Source: Oscillospiraceae bacterium (lineage in GTDB: Bacteria; Bacillota; Clostridia; Oscillospirales; Acutalibacteraceae). From it: a stretch of DNA of 18,764 nt. Location: contig DOUO01000128.1 in assembly GCA_003520555.1 (NCBI GenBank), forward strand, positions 1 through 18,764. The letters are read 5' to 3'. Each line of letters opens with the position of its first letter. The first letter of the stretch is position 1. The position numbers and the translations under genes were made by a program. The notes below the pieces were generated by a model. That model saw only the letters and a program-made list of their open reading frames with translations. It ran no database searches and had not been told where the DNA came from. Shown in pieces: positions 6,701-14,706 of the stretch.

Positions 6701-7927
6701 TTGAAGCATAAAAGTTTTATTCCTGCCGTGCTGTCGGCGGCTTTGCTTGCGTCGGCAATTGCGGTAAGCGCGTTTTACGGCTCCGGCAAAGAACCCGCGG
6801 TTCAGACCATTAGCGCTCAAACGCCCGATTCCGCCGAAAAAACCGAGGATGAAATGAAGGGCGTCTGGATTACATACATGGAGCTTGGAATGGAGCACGA
6901 GAAGGACAAAAGCGAAAAAGCTTTTACGCGAAAGTTTGAAGCTATTGCCGAAACCTGCAAAAGCTTTGGCTTTAATACTCTTATTGTTCAGGTGCGTCCG
7001 TTTTGCGACGCGCTGTACAAATCAAGCTACTTTCCGTATTCGCATGTTTTAACGGGCGTTCAGGGGAAAAATCCGGGATACGACCCTTTGAGCATTATGT
7101 GCCGCGTCAGCCGTGAGAACAACATGAAAATTCACGCGTGGGTAAATCCTTACAGGATTTCTTATAATAACGTACCGAAAAAGCTGTGCGGCGGCAATCC
7201 GTATATCAGGGACAAAAGCCTTGGCATTGAAACAGACTCCACGCTGTTTTTGAACCCGTCAAGCGAAAAGGCGCAAGCCCTGATTGAGAACGGCGTGGCG
7301 GAGCTTGTAAAAAATTATGATATTGACGGCGTGCAGTTTGACGATTATTTTTATCCGCCCGACACGGAAAACGAGGATATTGACAGCTACAACAATTATC
7401 GCGAAACATCCGAAGGCGAGGTTATGAGCCTTGAGGAATGGCGCAAAGCGAATATCAACCTGCTGATGGCGAGGTGCTTTATCGCTGTGCATAAAAACGG
7501 CAACAACGCCGTTTTCGGCATTTCTCCGCAGGGCAACCTTGAAAATAACGCCGAGCTGTTTGCCGATGTTAAAAGCTGGTGCGCCGCGCGCGGCTACTGC
7601 GATTACATTTGTCCGCAGATTTATTTCAGCCTTGACAACCCGGCTTTGGGCTTTGAGGAGGCGTTGAACGAATGGTGCGCCCTGGATTTGAACGGTAAAA
7701 CGAGGCTTTACGCCGGTCTTGCCGGCTACAAGGCAGGCACCGACGACGACGAAGGCACGTGGGAATACAGCGACAATGTGCTGTCGAGCGAATATAATAT
7801 TCTTAAAAAAAATAATAAAGTCAGCGGAATAATGCTTTACAGCTATTCAAGCCTGATAAATGATGAGGCAAAAAAGGAAATGAACAACTTAAAGAAACAG
7901 CTTTACAGCAAAACTCCGCCGCAATAA
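6701..7927 (+). CDS. Secreted GHL10/DUF187-type glycoside hydrolase-like protein
   Basis: This 408-residue exported protein has a signal peptide or N-terminal anchor (MKHKSFIPAVLSAALLASAI) and a low-complexity spacer to about residue 50. A TIM-barrel domain of the glycosyl hydrolase-like 10 (DUF187) family follows. Visible motifs are KGVWITYMELG near residue 54, FNTLIVQVRPFCDALY, HAWVNPYR, then DGVQFDDYFYPP with the acidic pair D214-D215, and CPQIYFSLDN. Homologues act, or are thought to act, on peptidoglycan or other surface polysaccharide. The substrate here is unknown. It starts at TTG 6701: AAGGAT (6688-6693) is 7 bases upstream, the ATG codons at 6692 run into a stop, and the signal peptide begins directly at this codon. 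Its last 25 bases overlap mtaB tail-to-tail. Confidence 0.88.
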   Translation: MKHKSFIPAVLSAALLASAIAVSAFYGSGKEPAVQTISAQTPDSAEKTEDEMKGVWITYMELGMEHEKDKSEKAFTRKFEAIAETCKSFGFNTLIVQVRPFCDALYKSSYFPYSHVLTGVQGKNPGYDPLSIMCRVSRENNMKIHAWVNPYRISYNNVPKKLCGGNPYIRDKSLGIETDSTLFLNPSSEKAQALIENGVAELVKNYDIDGVQFDDYFYPPDTENEDIDSYNNYRETSEGEVMSLEEWRKANINLLMARCFIAVHKNGNNAVFGISPQGNLENNAELFADVKSWCAARGYCDYICPQIYFSLDNPALGFEEALNEWCALDLNGKTRLYAGLAGYKAGTDDDEGTWEYSDNVLSSEYNILKKNNKVSGIMLYSYSSLINDEAKKEMNNLKKQLYSKTPPQ

Positions 7928-9195
7928 TCGTCGTAAGCCTTAACAAGCCTGACTTTTTGTATTGTCGAACAAAGCGAGGCGTCATCGCTTTCAACGTGTA
8001 CCGGAGTGTAGTTTTTTGTGTAGCCTTCAAGATAGCCGTGACGCAGCCGCTCAAACAGCACCTCTTCCTCAAGTCCGACCTGTGACCGCAAAAAATCGCG
8101 GCGCGATTCATCCGTCAGCGCTGTCATTCGCTTTGCGCGCTGTTCCTTCACAGAAGGATTTACCTGATTAGGCGCGTCAGCCGCCTTTGTGCCTCTGCGT
8201 TGAGAATAAGGAAAAACATGAACCTTGGCAAAGCCGACTTCCTTTACAAACTGCATTGAGCTTTGGAAATCCTCCTCTGTTTCTCCGGCAAAGCCGACCA
8301 TTACGTCGGTGGTAATCGCGGCGTTTTTAAAGCTGTCGCGAAGCCTGTTTACTATTTCCATGTATTTCGCGGAGGTGTAATGCCTGTTCATTGCCTTTAG
8401 GGTGTTGTCGCAGCCGCTTTGCAGCGATAAGTGAAACTGCGGACAAAATTCAGGCTGAGCGGAAAGCCTTTTTACCATTTCTTCATCCATGCGCTCGGGT
8501 TCAATTGAGCCGAGACGCACGCGTTCTATTCCGTCAACAGCGCATGCCGCTTCAACAGCGTCGGCAAGGTTAAAGCCTTCGTTCAGGCCGTATGCCGAAA
8601 GGTTTATTCCGACCAAAACCACCTCGCGATAACCGCTTAAGGCTACGTTTTCAAGCTCGCGTTTTAAATCATCAAGAGGCTTTGAACGCACTCTGCCGCG
8701 CGCGTAAGGGATAATGCAGTAAGAACAGAAGCGGTTGCAGCCGTCCTCGATTTTGATAAACGCGCGCGTGTGTTCGCCGAAGGAAGATACGCTGAGGCTT
8801 TCGTATTCAAAGTTTTTATTTTCATGAAGCGAAATGTCGGTAAACGGGTTATTATCGTTAAGAAACTTCTCGATTGAAGGAATAAGCTTTTTCCTCTGCT
8901 TATTGCCCAAAATTATGTCACACTCGGTAAACCGCTTCATTTCATCGGGAAAAGCCTGCGGCATACAGCCGGTAAGCACAATTACCGCCGAAGGATTGTT
9001 GCGGCGTATGCGGCGGATCAGCTTGCGGTTTTTCGCGTCGCTGACCGAGGTCACCGTGCAGGTATTGATGATAAAAATGTCGGCAAAATCCTTGTTTTCC
9101 GCCTGAGAATAGCCGTGCGCGAGCATGTCCTCGCGCATTGCTTCGGATTCGTATTGGTTAACCTTGCAGCCGAGGGTAACTATATTAAAATTCAT
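7903..9195 (-). CDS. mtaB: tRNA t6A37 methylthiotransferase MtaB
   Basis: MtaB is a radical-SAM enzyme that adds a methylthio group to N6-threonylcarbamoyladenosine at position 37 of ANN-decoding tRNAs, giving ms2t6A. The 430-residue protein shows the full architecture. The N-terminal UPF0004 domain has the three cluster cysteines C10 (TLGCKVNQYES), C46 (NTCTVTS) and C77 (TGCMPQ). The radical-SAM motif is C-x3-C-x2-C at 153/157/160 (DGCNRFCSYCIIPYARGR), and a C-terminal TRAM-like region ends the protein. TLGCKVNQYESE and the overall length favour MtaB over MiaB or RimO. AAGGAAG (complement of 9205-9211) lies 9 bases before the start. Its 3' end overlaps the convergent gene by 25 bases with no terminator between them. 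Confidence 0.95.
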   Translation of the reverse strand: MNFNIVTLGCKVNQYESEAMREDMLAHGYSQAENKDFADIFIINTCTVTSVSDAKNRKLIRRIRRNNPSAVIVLTGCMPQAFPDEMKRFTECDIILGNKQRKKLIPSIEKFLNDNNPFTDISLHENKNFEYESLSVSSFGEHTRAFIKIEDGCNRFCSYCIIPYARGRVRSKPLDDLKRELENVALSGYREVVLVGINLSAYGLNEGFNLADAVEAACAVDGIERVRLGSIEPERMDEEMVKRLSAQPEFCPQFHLSLQSGCDNTLKAMNRHYTSAKYMEIVNRLRDSFKNAAITTDVMVGFAGETEEDFQSSMQFVKEVGFAKVHVFPYSQRRGTKAADAPNQVNPSVKEQRAKRMTALTDESRRDFLRSQVGLEEEVLFERLRHGYLEGYTKNYTPVHVESDDASLCSTIQKVRLVKAYDDYCGGVLL

Positions 9196-9253
9196 TATTA
9201 TGTTCTTCCTTTTTATTGAAAATGTTGAAATTACAATTTTTTAATATTTTTGA

Positions 9254-9282
9254 TTGATAAATCATCGAAATAGTGCTATTAT
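9254..9282 (+). promoter_or_regulatory. Promoter of the HPr-like gene (extended -10)
   Basis: TTGATA (9254-9259) and TATTAT (9277-9282) are 17 bases apart, and TGC precedes the -10 box. Transcription would start near 9289, leaving about 40 bases of leader before ATG 9331. A small inverted repeat, TGATT-GATA-AATCA (9251-9264), covers the -35 box and could be an operator half-site; that part is speculative. Confidence 0.7.
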
Positions 9283-9330
9283 TATATTGTTAAGGACAAG
9301 TATGTAATAATTTTTGAGGTGAGCATAAAT

Positions 9331-9573
9331 ATGTACAGCGTACCGATTTCGGCTATTAACAAAAACGGTTTAATTGAAATATTTGAGACACTCGCTCAGT
9401 TTCCCAATGTTATGATGATTAAAAACGGTGATTACACCGTTGACGCCCATTCGCTTATCGGTGTTTTTTCACTTGATATAAACAAACCGCTTGAGATTAT
9501 TCTGGATGAAGCTCCCGATATGGAGTTTATGAACGCCGTTTCCAAATTTATTCCGGCTCAGCAGGTTTCATAA
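9331..9573 (+). CDS. HPr-like (Crh-like) domain protein lacking the phospho-histidine
   Basis: This 80-residue protein aligns with the PTS phosphocarrier fold. NKNGLIEIFETL matches the HPr active-site helix N-x-x-G-[LI]-H-A-R-P-A, and DAHSLIGVFSLD matches the regulatory segment N-x-K-S-I-x-G-V-x-S-L. In HPr, His15 receives phosphate from enzyme I; here the matching residue is Ile15. Ser41 aligns with the HPr-kinase target Ser46 and is kept. This is the pattern of Bacillus Crh (Gln15, Ser46), which has a regulatory role and not a sugar-transport role. A catabolite-signalling role is inferred. GTG 9319 is in frame, but GAGGTGA (9316-9322) is correctly spaced for ATG 9331, so the shorter form is chosen. 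The gene stands alone between its own promoter and terminator. Confidence 0.8.
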   Translation: MYSVPISAINKNGLIEIFETLAQFPNVMMIKNGDYTVDAHSLIGVFSLDINKPLEIILDEAPDMEFMNAVSKFIPAQQVS

Positions 9574-9591
9574 TTTAACGCAAATCAATTT

Positions 9592-9624
9592 GGTTCAAAG
9601 CCGTTTCGGTTTTGAACCTTTTTT
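9592..9624 (+). terminator. Intrinsic terminator of the HPr-like gene
   Basis: GGTTCAAAGCCG (9592-9603) pairs with CGGTTTTGAACC (9607-9618) over 12 bp with one wobble and a TTT loop. TTTTTT (9619-9624) follows. It works on the plus strand; on the minus strand there is no T-run after the stem. Confidence 0.9.
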
Positions 9625-9637
9625 ATTTTTGCCGCAT

Positions 9638-9730
9638 AAATTTAGGGTTCGGTTTCAACCGAGCCGCAGGTCAGGCGCCATATGCCTGTTCAAAGCCCGC
9701 GGTCGGTCAAGACGCGACCCCTACAAATTC
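9638..9730. repeat. Small repeat-like element with inverted ends and three hairpins
   Basis: A 93-base GC-rich block lies between the HPr-like terminator and the hisE end. Its ends are roughly inverted (AAATTTAGGGTT against the complement GAATTTGTAGGGGTC). Inside are three hairpins: 9646-9654 with 9657-9665, CAGGC/GCCTG (9672-9676 with 9684-9688), and GGTCGGTC pairing with GAC-g-CGACC (9701-9719). Composition differs from the AT-rich flanks. The layout resembles dispersed intergenic palindromic elements of gut Firmicutes. It is also the only structured sequence downstream of the his operon, so it may serve as its 3' end. Confidence 0.5.
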
Positions 9731-9751
9731 TTTAATGAATTATTTGTTAAA

Positions 9752-10084
9752 TTAAGTATTCTTGTCAACAACGTGGAAGGTCTTGAGGTTGCCTGTTTTT
9801 TCGCTGCGCTTTTCAAGCTCCGCAAGCACGTCCTCAAGCGGTATTCCCTGCTGAACCATCATAACCGTAAGGTGATAAATAAGGTCGGCTATCTCATAAA
9901 CGGTTTCGCTGTTGTCCCCGTTTTTCGCGGCGATAATGGTTTCGCTGCACTCCTCGCCCACCTTCTTCAAAATTTTGTCAATGCCCTTGTCAAGCAAATA
10001 GCAGGTGTATGAGCCTTCCTTGGGATTGTCTCTTCTGTTTTCAACCGTTGCGTACAATGCCGCAAGCACTTCTCTATCGTTCAT
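9752..10084 (-). CDS. hisE: Phosphoribosyl-ATP pyrophosphatase
   Basis: HisE hydrolyses PR-ATP to PR-AMP and pyrophosphate, the second step of histidine synthesis. The 110-residue protein is an all-alpha MazG-fold domain with the magnesium-binding block KKVGEECSETIIAAK, the second acidic helix ETVYEIADLIYHLTVMM, and the N-terminal RRDNPKEGSYTCYLL. It is separate from HisI here; the two are fused in many bacteria. It starts 12 bases after the hisI stop with GAGGT upstream. It is the last gene of the operon. Confidence 0.95.
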   Translation of the reverse strand: MNDREVLAALYATVENRRDNPKEGSYTCYLLDKGIDKILKKVGEECSETIIAAKNGDNSETVYEIADLIYHLTVMMVQQGIPLEDVLAELEKRSEKTGNLKTFHVVDKNT

Positions 10085-10096
10085 AAAAATTTACCT

Positions 10097-10411
10097 CTAT
10101 ACTAATTTTTTGAAAAAGCAGCTGTGATTTCCCGTGTGGCAGGCTGCTCCCGTTTGCTCAACAATCACAAGCAGGGTGTCGTCGTCGCAGTCGGCGTAAA
10201 GCTCGACAACCTTTTGAAGATGTCCCGAGGTCGCGCCCTTGTTCCAAAGCTCTTTGCGGCTTCGCGACCAAAACCAGGTGTAGCCTGTTTCAAGCGTTTT
10301 TTGCAGGCTTTCGCGGTTCATATACGCGAGCATAAGAACCTCTCCGGTTGACTTTTCCTGCACAACGGCGGGAATAAGGTCTGCTTTTACAAAATATTTT
10401 TCCAAATCCAT
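10097..10411 (-). CDS. hisI: Phosphoribosyl-AMP cyclohydrolase
   Basis: HisI opens the adenine ring of PR-AMP, the third step of the pathway, as a zinc-dependent dimer. The 104-residue protein carries the full set of motifs: [27 protein letters not shown], the magnesium/zinc block DCDDDTLL, and [11 protein letters not shown] with the metal-binding Cys and His. Length is normal for a monofunctional HisI. It begins 10 bases after hisA ends, with AAGGAT overlapping the hisA stop region, so coupling to hisA translation is likely. Confidence 0.96.
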   Translation of the reverse strand: MDLEKYFVKADLIPAVVQEKSTGEVLMLAYMNRESLQKTLETGYTWFWSRSRKELWNKGATSGHLQKVVELYADCDDDTLLVIVEQTGAACHTGNHSCFFKKLV

Positions 10412-10421
10412 ATTGTTATCC

Positions 10422-11141
10422 TTAAATTCTGGCTGTCATTTCAATAGCCTGTTTTAAATCAATTGTGCCGCTGTAAATTGCCTTGCCGCAGATTGCCCCG
10501 TAAATATCGAGGTCTGAAAGATTGATTAAATCCTTGAGCACGGCAACGCCGCCGCTGGCGATGATATTGCAGCCCACCTCATGGGTGAGGTCGTCAAGCT
10601 GTTTTAAGTTCGGGCCCGCGAGCGTGCCGTCCTGGTCGATGTCCGTAAAAACAATTGTCTGAACTCCGACATCCTCCATACGCTTTGCAAGCTCGATATA
10701 ATTGATGTCGGAGCTGTCAAGCCAGCCCTCGGCGCGAACCATACCGTTTTTGGCGTCTATTCCGACTACAATCTTATCGCCGTATTCTCTTACCGCGTCT
10801 ACAACGAGCTGTTGATTTTTAACCGCCGCAGAACCGAGAATTACACGGTTGACTCCGCTCGAAAGGTAGTATTCAACGGCGCGCATATCACGGATTCCGC
10901 CGCCTACCTCAACTGACAGCCCCGAGGCTTTGGCTACGTCGGCAATTAAACCGGCGTTAACAAGCCTTGCGTCCTTAGCGCCGTCCAAATCCACCATATG
11001 CATCCATTCCGCTCCTGCGCGGGCAAACTGTTCAGCCGCCTTGTACGGGGATTCGCAAACCTGATGGGCTGTGGAATAGTCGCCCTTTACAAGGCGAACG
11101 CAGTTTCCGTCCTTTATGTCAATCGCGGGTAAAATTATCAT
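10422..11141 (-). CDS. hisA: ProFAR isomerase (HisA)
   Basis: HisA converts ProFAR to PRFAR by an Amadori rearrangement, the fourth step. The 239-residue (beta/alpha)8 barrel begins [17 protein letters not shown] with catalytic Asp8. The opposite-half catalytic Asp lies in [16 protein letters not shown]. The phosphate-binding loops VEVGGGIRD and [10 protein letters not shown] and the loop [14 protein letters not shown] are intact. The last motifs are of the HisA kind, not HisF. The start lies one base from the hisB stop, with GGAGT inside the hisB 3' end. The next enzyme, HisF/HisH, is not encoded nearby. Confidence 0.96.
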   Translation of the reverse strand: MIILPAIDIKDGNCVRLVKGDYSTAHQVCESPYKAAEQFARAGAEWMHMVDLDGAKDARLVNAGLIADVAKASGLSVEVGGGIRDMRAVEYYLSSGVNRVILGSAAVKNQQLVVDAVREYGDKIVVGIDAKNGMVRAEGWLDSSDINYIELAKRMEDVGVQTIVFTDIDQDGTLAGPNLKQLDDLTHEVGCNIIASGGVAVLKDLINLSDLDIYGAICGKAIYSGTIDLKQAIEMTARI

Positions 11142-11142
11142 A

Positions 11143-11721
11143 TTAAAGCACTCCTTTTGTTGAAAGAGGTTTGCCGCTGTCGTTTTGCTTTACCGCAAGG
11201 CGCAGCGCGTGAGCCGCCGCCTTGTACAGCGCTTCGGTGATGTGATGCGAATTGGCGCCGTAAAGCGATTTTAAGTGAAGCGTGATTCCTGAGTTGAAGG
11301 CAAGCGCGCGCATAAATTCCACCGTCATTGAGCAATCATAGCCGCCGCAGCGCTCCTGCGGAAACTCCGCGTCAAAAACCAAAAACGGTCTGCCGCTTAC
11401 ATCAACGGAGGCAAAGGCAAGGGCTTCGTCCATGGGAACATAAAAGCTGCCGAAGCGTTCGATTGAGCTTTTGTCGCCCAGGGCTTCGGCAAACGCCTTG
11501 CCGAGCACAATGCCCGTATCCTCAACGGTGTGGTGTTCGTCAACATATAAATCACCCTTCACGGATACACGCAGTCCGAAGCCGCCGTGAGTCGCGAAGG
11601 AATTGAGCATGTGGTCAAAAAATCCCACGCCCGTGTCAATTGACACCTCGCCGCCGTCAAGACTGAGGCTGAGAGTGATGTCGGTTTCCTTTGTTTTTCT
11701 TTCAATGTGTGAGGTTCTCAT
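11143..11721 (-). CDS. hisB: Imidazoleglycerol-phosphate dehydratase
   Basis: This enzyme dehydrates imidazoleglycerol phosphate to imidazole-acetol phosphate, using manganese sites in a 24-subunit shell. The 192-residue protein is the monofunctional form, without the phosphatase domain of enterobacterial HisB. Metal-binding motifs are clear: GFFDHMLNSFATHGGF, DEHHTVEDTGI, and NSHHITEALYKAAAHALR. The FDAEFPQERCGGYD segment is also typical. It starts 4 bases after the hisC stop; GGGTGA (complement of 11726-11731) acts as ribosome site and overlaps that stop. hisA follows after one base, in the spot where hisH usually sits. Confidence 0.96.
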   Translation of the reverse strand: MRTSHIERKTKETDITLSLSLDGGEVSIDTGVGFFDHMLNSFATHGGFGLRVSVKGDLYVDEHHTVEDTGIVLGKAFAEALGDKSSIERFGSFYVPMDEALAFASVDVSGRPFLVFDAEFPQERCGGYDCSMTVEFMRALAFNSGITLHLKSLYGANSHHITEALYKAAAHALRLAVKQNDSGKPLSTKGVL

Positions 11722-11725
11722 ATTA

Positions 11726-12775
11726 TCACCCGAAAAAATTATTCAGCGCGTTTACGGTCAGCTCCACCTCATATTCGGTGCCTGCGGTGATTCGCAGATA
11801 ACCGCCCATTAAGCGCACTACAATTGACTTTTCCTTTAGGTATTCCCAAATTTCAGCCGCGCGGTCTGTTTTAATAAATACAAAATTCGCGACGCTTGGA
11901 TAAACCGTGAAATCTTCCTGCTTTTCAGCTATGGTTTTCAATTCATTATACAGCTTTTCACGGTTATTTACAATAGTTATTTTTCTTTTATGCAAATATT
12001 CTTTATTTTTATAGATTACTTCGCCTATCGCCTGTGAAATACTGTTGACATTGTACGGCGATTTTACAGCCTTTATTGCCCTGGAAATAACCGGATTAGC
12101 GACGGCAAAGCCAAGCCTTAACGCCGCGCAGCCGACAGCCTTTGACGCGGTGCGGAACACTATCAGATTATCATATTTCTCAACCTCTTTGATAAGGCTT
12201 TCGTCCCAGAAGTCCATGTAGGCTTCGTCAAGGATAACCAGCGCGTCAGTGTTTTTTACCAGCCTGCGCGCTTCATCCGCGGTCATTCCCCTTCCGGTCG
12301 GATTGCACGGATTTGAAAACAGCAGAAGCTTTATATTGTCGCCGTTCAGCTTTTTGATAAGCGCGTCAACGTCAATTTCAAGGCTTTCGTTCTTTAAAAA
12401 CGAATCACATTCCACCTCGCAAATTGAGGAATAAAAGCGGTACATTGAAAAATCCGGGGACACAACAAGCATTTTGTCGCCCTTTTCAAGAAAAGCGGAT
12501 TCGATTAAGAAAATCAGCTCGTCCGAACCGTTGCCTGCCGTAACAAGCTCGGGCTTGATATCGTAAAATTCCGCAAAAGAATTAACAAGGCTTTCCGCCA
12601 ACGGGTCGGGATAGCGATTGTATGAAATTTTTTTAATTGCGGCGTCAATTTGCCGCCTGATATCGTCAGGCAGATTGTCCGGACATTCGTTGGCGTCAAG
12701 ACGTATTTCATATGTGCCGCTGATTGGCTCGTATGGCACAAGCTCCCTGATTTTATTGTTAAGTGAGTAACTCAT
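11726..12775 (-). CDS. hisC: Histidinol-phosphate aminotransferase
   Basis: HisC is a PLP enzyme of fold type I that transaminates imidazole-acetol phosphate to histidinol phosphate. The 349-residue protein has the N-terminal substrate motif RLDANECPDNLP. It also shows GNGSDELI (phosphate pocket), SNPCNPTGRGM (154-163), DEAYMDF (183-189), the Schiff-base Lys212 in RTASKAVGCAALRLGF, and the C-terminal arginine region RLMGGYLRITAGT. It lies 12 bases after hisD with AGGA upstream. Within a his operon the HisC role is secure, though relatives can also act on aromatic keto acids. Confidence 0.95.
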   Translation of the reverse strand: MSYSLNNKIRELVPYEPISGTYEIRLDANECPDNLPDDIRRQIDAAIKKISYNRYPDPLAESLVNSFAEFYDIKPELVTAGNGSDELIFLIESAFLEKGDKMLVVSPDFSMYRFYSSICEVECDSFLKNESLEIDVDALIKKLNGDNIKLLLFSNPCNPTGRGMTADEARRLVKNTDALVILDEAYMDFWDESLIKEVEKYDNLIVFRTASKAVGCAALRLGFAVANPVISRAIKAVKSPYNVNSISQAIGEVIYKNKEYLHKRKITIVNNREKLYNELKTIAEKQEDFTVYPSVANFVFIKTDRAAEIWEYLKEKSIVVRLMGGYLRITAGTEYEVELTVNALNNFFG

Positions 12776-12787
12776 ATTTTTCCTGCC

Positions 12788-14080
12788 TTAGTCAAGGTCA
12801 AATCGAACCTTGATTGAATTTGCGTGAGCCGTCAGCCCTTCGGTGTCGGCAAAGCGGATAACGTCCTCGGCGTCAGCCCTGAGCGCGTCCTCAGTGTAAT
12901 AAATGAAGCTTGATTTTTTAATGAAGCTGTCAACCGAAAGCGGTGAAAAGAAACGCGCCGTGCCGCTTGTGGGTAAAACGTGATTGGGGCCGGCAAAATA
13001 GTCGCCCAAGGGTTCGGGACTGTAATTGCCGAGGAACACCGAACCGGCGTTGTCAAGTTTGCCGATGTATTCCATCGGGTTTTCACAGCAAACCTCAAGG
13101 TGTTCGGGGGCAAGCTCATTGGCAAAGTCCACCGCCTGAGTCATGTTGCTGCATACAATTATCGCGCCGAAATTGTCAAGAGAGGACTCGATAATTTCCC
13201 TGCGTTCAAGCTTTTGCATTTGGATTTCAAGCTCAGCCTTGGTTTTTTCCGCGATTTCGGCGGAATCCGTAAGCAATATTGCCGAAGCAAGCTTGTCGTG
13301 CTCGGCCTGGCTCATGAGGTCTGCGGCAAGGAATTTGGGATTGGCGGTTTTATCAGCCACAATCAATATCTCGCTGGGGCCCGCAATCATGTCGATATCA
13401 ACGGTGCCGTAAAGCAGCTTTTTGGCGGTGGCAACAAAGATATTGCCCGGACCTACAATTTTATCAACCTTGGGTACGGTCTCCGTTCCGTAAGCCAATG
13501 CCGCCACAGCCTGAGCTCCGCCCATAAGGAAAACACGGTCAACGCCTGCGGTTTTTGCCGCGGCGATAATATTGGGGTTGGGGGTACCGTCCTTCTGCGG
13601 AGGAGTAACCATGATTATTTCCTCAACTCCGGCGATTTTTGCGGGAATTGCGTTCATGAGCACCGAAGAAGGATAAGCCGCCGTGCCGCCGGGGACGTAA
13701 ATTCCGACGCGCTTTAAACCGCGAACCCTCTGCCCCATTATTACACCGTTTGATTTGGTGGTAAGCCAGCTTTGCTGAAGCTGTCTTTTGTGGAAGTCGG
13801 CTATGTTTGCCGCCGCCTTTTTGACGGTTTCAAGATATGACCCGTCGCATTTTTCAATAAGCGCGTCAATTTCATTTGCGGAGATTTCGGCGTTTTCGGG
13901 AGCCTTTCCGTCAAACCTGATTGTGTAATCCCTTACAGCGCTGTCGCCGTTTTCGCGCACATTGTCAATAATTTCCTGAACAGTGGGAATTACGTTTTTG
14001 TCGGAATTCTGCGCCCTTTTTTTAAGATATTCAATAAACTCATATTCCTTTGAGCCGTCTGCCGTTACAGTTGTAATCAT
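12788..14080 (-). CDS. hisD: Histidinol dehydrogenase
   Basis: HisD oxidises histidinol to histidine with two NAD+, the last two steps of the pathway. The 430-residue length is normal. Conserved stretches are KRVGIYVPGGTAAYPSSVLM, VGPGNIFVATAK, DMIAGPSEIL, the zinc-ligand block SQAEHD (258-262), the catalytic pair Glu326-His327 in APEHLEV, and PEPLGDYFAGPNHVLPTSGT. The ATG overlaps the hisG stop (ATGA, 14077-14080), and GGAGG (complement of 14091-14095) lies 10 bases upstream. Confidence 0.97.
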   Translation of the reverse strand: MITTVTADGSKEYEFIEYLKKRAQNSDKNVIPTVQEIIDNVRENGDSAVRDYTIRFDGKAPENAEISANEIDALIEKCDGSYLETVKKAAANIADFHKRQLQQSWLTTKSNGVIMGQRVRGLKRVGIYVPGGTAAYPSSVLMNAIPAKIAGVEEIIMVTPPQKDGTPNPNIIAAAKTAGVDRVFLMGGAQAVAALAYGTETVPKVDKIVGPGNIFVATAKKLLYGTVDIDMIAGPSEILIVADKTANPKFLAADLMSQAEHDKLASAILLTDSAEIAEKTKAELEIQMQKLERREIIESSLDNFGAIIVCSNMTQAVDFANELAPEHLEVCCENPMEYIGKLDNAGSVFLGNYSPEPLGDYFAGPNHVLPTSGTARFFSPLSVDSFIKKSSFIYYTEDALRADAEDVIRFADTEGLTAHANSIKVRFDLD

Positions 14081-14706
14081 TGAGTTACAGCCTCCAATTT
14101 CTTTTGCAGTTCTTCAATTTCCTTTTTTCTGAGCTTAAGGCTTGCGGTGTTGGCAATAAGCCTTGCGGAAATGTCGGTTACCCATTCAATAACCTCCAGG
14201 CCGTTTGCCTTAAGGGTTGAGCCGGTTTCAACGATATCCACTATGCCGTCCGCAAGTCCGACAAGCGGGGCAAGCTCAACCGAGCCTTCTATTTTTATAA
14301 TGCGTACATCCATGTTTTTATCGTCAAAAAACGCGCGCGTAACATTCGGGTATTTTGTGGCTATGGTTTTTGTATTGTAACCGCTGTAAAAATCCCTGCC
14401 CCCGGCTGTGGCAAGCGCGAAGCGGCATTTTCCGAAGCCCAAATCAAGCAGCTCGTAAAACGACGTGCCGTTTTCAAGAATAGTGTCCTTGCCGACAACT
14501 CCGAGGTCGCAGACGCCGTGTTCAACATATGTAATAACGTCCGCCGCCTTTGCAAGCACAACCTCAAAAAGACCGTCGCCGACGGATAAAATAAGCCGTC
14601 TGCCCTTGTTTTTTACTTCGTCGCAGTTGTAGCCGATTTTCTCAAACAGCTCAACCGTTGTTTTTTCAAGTCTGCCCTTTGTGAGGGCAATTCTGAGAGG
14701 CTTCAT
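14077..14706 (-). CDS. hisG: ATP phosphoribosyltransferase, short form catalytic subunit
   Basis: HisG joins ATP and PRPP to make PR-ATP, the committed first step. At 209 residues this is the short form, which lacks the C-terminal regulatory domain and needs HisZ for activity and feedback control. Key motifs are LRIALTKGRL, the VEHGVCDLGVVGKD segment, and the PRPP loop IVDIVETGSTLKANGL. It overlaps the hisZ stop by one base (TAATG), with AAGGAGG (complement of 14714-14720) inside the hisZ end. The adjacent hisZ confirms the two-subunit type. Confidence 0.97.
   Translation of the reverse strand: MKPLRIALTKGRLEKTTVELFEKIGYNCDEVKNKGRRLILSVGDGLFEVVLAKAADVITYVEHGVCDLGVVGKDTILENGTSFYELLDLGFGKCRFALATAGGRDFYSGYNTKTIATKYPNVTRAFFDDKNMDVRIIKIEGSVELAPLVGLADGIVDIVETGSTLKANGLEVIEWVTDISARLIANTASLKLRKKEIEELQKKLEAVTQ

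Noticed and set aside
9590..10012. 140-codon plus-strand open frame covering the HPr terminator and hisE
   Set aside because: It begins in the terminator hairpin, crosses the repeat-like element and runs antisense to hisE.
12980..13717. 245-codon open frame on the plus strand opposite hisD
   Set aside because: Lies wholly inside hisD, which has complete catalytic motifs. The translated product is low-quality and has no ribosome site or domain; it is a shadow frame.
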